DNA from: Oligoflexia bacterium
GTDB taxonomy: Bacteria > Bdellovibrionota > UBA1018
Reading direction: 5' to 3'
Assembly: GCA_025352185.1 (NCBI GenBank)
Contig: JANXTV010000066.1
Span: 1 to 7,439 of the forward strand
Length of the DNA stretch: 7,439 nucleotides
The notes under the pieces are model-generated. The model worked only from the letters and a program-made list of their open reading frames with translations. It was not told the origin of the DNA and searched no databases. How positions within the stretch are numbered: the stretch's first letter is position 1; each line of letters starts with the position of its first letter. Shown in pieces: positions 5,285 to 7,439 of this stretch. The position numbers were made by a program, and so were the translations under genes.

Positions 5285-7439
5285 CTAAATCTCCGTAAGT
5301 TCTGCACAAGTCTTTACGGGAATCTCCCGGGCGACTACGTCGCCGTAATCGTCGAAGCCGAGGTTCTGGCTCGCCGATTTCATGATCATACAAATCGCCT
5401 GTTTCGCGGTCTCCGAGGTCCGAATTACGGCTTTTACTTTCGGTAGGGCGAGCGCTTCGTAGAAGGCCTTCAGGTCTCGGTCATTCGTGATGGAGACCTG
5501 TTCGTGTTGCTTAAAGAGCTTTTCGATAAAGGCGTTCGTTGATCCCGCATTATTCGCGAGGTGGAGATACCCAGAAAACACTGCGCTCGTGATGAGGGTT
5601 TGCGTTTTTCCGCGTACGGCTGCGAAAAGGGCATCCACTTCGGCCGGTGTCATTCGCATTTCACGCAGGGAATAAATCATCTCGTCGGGCCGACGACCCG
5701 GGGTCGCACCGACTAAGTAATCAATAATTCGTTTCTGGTTTGCCGCTAATTTCAGCGGTCGGGAAAGGAAATAGGTTTCAATTCCGTACCAGTAAGGATG
5801 GCGAAGATCGAGGTAGACATCGATCATGGCGGACTCGATGAGGTCCTGGCTCGCCTCTACTGCGCGAAAACTATCGGCGTAGGTCATCTGCATCGACGGA
5901 TTTGCGGCCCGAAGGAAATTAACGAGGGTCGGAGCCGTTTCGCTCATCGCCGCTCCGAGTTTCGCGAGCGCGCTACCGCAGAGGGGGCTCGTCTTTCCGA
6001 GTGGACGGGTGACGCATAGGTTATTCAGTCGTGCGAGGAGTTCCCGGTCGACCGGAGTCGGAGATAGGGTAGGCGAGGAATTCGCGAAAAGGACCGCTAG
6101 AGTTTGGGTATCGCTCGAAGTGAGGGAAGTGCGAGTCTTATAATAGTTATTCGCAATCTCACGGAATGCCGGATAGCGAGCGAGACCCATGCAGGACATC
6201 GCGTTTGCCGCCGACTGAGAAGCAAAATGAAACGATTTAATCTTCGGAACGATCGCGGAGAAATCCATGTGATCGAGACCCGAGACATTTAGGGAGCAGA
6301 CGGTATCCCCCAGGTCTGGCTCGAAATAAGATCCCGAAAAAGCTGAGTCGGCGAGCTGGAAAACCGTCGCGATAAGATCTTCACGCGTAATCCATCCCAT
6401 CAGATGGGCGAAACGCATCCACTCAATTTTAATCATGGGGGACTTAACGGCGGTCGCCGTTTCGACCAGAATTTTTTTCGCGTTTTGGTTACCCTGGAGA
6501 CGTTCGAACAAAGCTCCCGCGTTCGCTTTAATCTCTCGAATATTCGAGCGCATGAAATTTTGAATCGAAGGCAGCAGGGAGAGGACTTTATCGCTATTGA
6601 GCATCAGCTCGATCGAAAGCAGTCGAGTGGTGAGGGGAATACTCTTATCGAAAAGCGCGCAGATCTGAAGGTGAAATTGGTATTCTGGGTCCTTCGGATC
6701 GAGGCCGGAACACTGCATGAAGGACTTACCCTTCATGGCCGCATTTAAAGCGACGTTCGGCTCAGTTTTCGCGGAGACCCCGCGAGTCCGGAGTGAATCG
6801 TAGTATTTAGTAAAGTTTCCAAGCCGCTTCATGTAGTCCTCGAGAATTGGCTTTAAATCCTTCCCGAGAGGGCTCGTCGAATAAAATCCGTGGATATACG
6901 GAACGCCCGAGAAGGCGCGCTGTACTTTACCGCGGTTATCTTGCCCGAAAGCTCCGTACCGATCTTCCACGACGCGAGTAGCGGTTTCGTGCGAATAACC
7001 ATCGGCGCGCAGTACGCGGTAATATTCTTCGGGAGTACGGTGATCGCGTTCTTTACTCGCGAGCGCATTGCATCCGAAGAGGTAGACCTCCTCCGGATGT
7101 TCCATGACTCCCTTACAGTCTTGGGCACAAGAATGGTTTTCGAGTTCAGAAAGTGCGAGTCGATACCCGCTGGCACCGAAGAAGGCGCCGGCGAAGTGTC
7201 CGGAAATGACGTTAATGTCACACTGGATGTTCTTCTTACAGGCCTCTCCGAACCATCCATTTTTACTTCCGTTACTGGTCGGTGCGGTGAGTTCCACGAG
7301 ATCCCATTCAGCGGGATTTAGATATTTCGTGAAGACTCCCTTTTCGTCGCTGGAGTTAATCGTAATAAAGCAGGCAACGCGCTTTCCGGCCGTAGGTCGG
7401 AAGATCTCGGCGGGCATGGGTTCCCGAACGTCGAAAGTT
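5285..7439 (-). CDS. Large uncharacterised protein with caspase/CHAT-like His-Cys core and helical C-terminus (5' end probably missing)
   Basis: I know no named family for this protein. The first ATG in the window is at 7417 (710 residues), but the frame has no stop up to the edge, no clear ribosome-binding site precedes that ATG, and no signal peptide follows it, so the true start is probably upstream. Numbering from that ATG, residues 12-120 resemble a clan CD peptidase core: strand VACFITI (14-20), strand INVISGH ending in His74, then a glycine-rich turn, and strand VYLFGC ending in Cys116. Both residues follow hydrophobic strands, as in caspase and CHAT proteases. Cys60/Cys66 and Cys97/Cys101 could form disulfides, suggesting an extracytoplasmic location. 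A conserved-looking stretch follows (RTPEEYYRVLRADG 127-140, YIHGFYSTSPLGKDL 174-188). Residues from about 255 to 690 are mostly amphipathic helices and may form a solenoid. It ends 33 nt before the small secreted protein. Peptidase activity is a hypothesis. Confidence 0.85.
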   Translation of the reverse strand, partial: TFDVREPMPAEIFRPTAGKRVACFITINSSDEKGVFTKYLNPAEWDLVELTAPTSNGSKNGWFGEACKKNIQCDINVISGHFAGAFFGASGYRLALSELENHSCAQDCKGVMEHPEEVYLFGCNALASKERDHRTPEEYYRVLRADGYSHETATRVVEDRYGAFGQDNRGKVQRAFSGVPYIHGFYSTSPLGKDLKPILEDYMKRLGNFTKYYDSLRTRGVSAKTEPNVALNAAMKGKSFMQCSGLDPKDPEYQFHLQICALFDKSIPLTTRLLSIELMLNSDKVLSLLPSIQNFMRSNIREIKANAGALFERLQGNQNAKKILVETATAVKSPMIKIEWMRFAHLMGWITREDLIATVFQLADSAFSGSYFEPDLGDTVCSLNVSGLDHMDFSAIVPKIKSFHFASQSAANAMSCMGLARYPAFREIANNYYKTRTSLTSSDTQTLAVLFANSSPTLSPTPVDRELLARLNNLCVTRPLGKTSPLCGSALAKLGAAMSETAPTLVNFLRAANPSMQMTYADSFRAVEASQDLIESAMIDVYLDLRHPYWYGIETYFLSRPLKLAANQKRIIDYLVGATPGRRPDEMIYSLREMRMTPAEVDALFAAVRGKTQTLITSAVFSGYLHLANNAGSTNAFIEKLFKQHEQVSITNDRDLKAFYEALALPKVKAVIRTSETAKQAICMIMKSASQNLGFDDYGDVVAREIPVKTCAELTEI

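Noticed and set aside
6853..7260. Overlapping open frames on both strands inside the large uncharacterised gene
   Set aside because: They are Ser/Arg-rich or unstructured, have no ribosome-binding site, and sit within a longer frame that has clear protein-like character.

Overview
All five genes lie on the minus strand, so transcription runs from right to left. In transcription order they are: (1) a large uncharacterised protein, open to the right edge, with a His/Cys pair that looks like a clan CD (caspase/CHAT-type) peptidase core followed by a long helical region; (2) a small secreted six-cysteine protein of unknown function; (3) single-chain glycyl-tRNA synthetase (GlyQS); (4) pyruvate phosphate dikinase (PPDK) with an unusual lysine-rich N-terminal extension; (5) the start of a secreted, probably beta-barrel, outer-membrane protein that runs off the left edge.

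The host is very probably a Gram-negative (diderm) bacterium, because several products have Sec signal peptides and one ends in barrel-like strands. Single-chain GlyQS followed by PPDK, together with envelope proteins of no recognised family, fits a delta-proteobacterial or Bdellovibrionota-like organism. This placement is an inference from gene content and style; no rRNA or other marker is present.

The layout is compact. Gaps between genes are 33 nt (genes 1-2), 88 nt (2-3), a 38-nt overlap (3-4) and 2 nt (4-5). I see no intrinsic terminator between genes, so one polycistronic message is possible, with the 88-nt gap the only obvious room for a promoter for glyQS-ppdK. GlyQS charges tRNA-Gly and PPDK interconverts pyruvate and phosphoenolpyruvate. 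The flanking genes look like envelope or secreted proteins and have no evident link to those housekeeping roles.

Three RNA-level structures stand out: an 11-bp perfect hairpin early in ppdK, a leader stem that could mask the glyQS ribosome-binding site, and a terminator-like hairpin with a T6 tract inside the coding region of the left-hand envelope gene. The most promising candidate for undescribed biology is the large His/Cys protein and its small secreted neighbour. There is no gene-free stretch longer than 88 nt, and I found no tRNA, rRNA, CRISPR array or insertion sequence.
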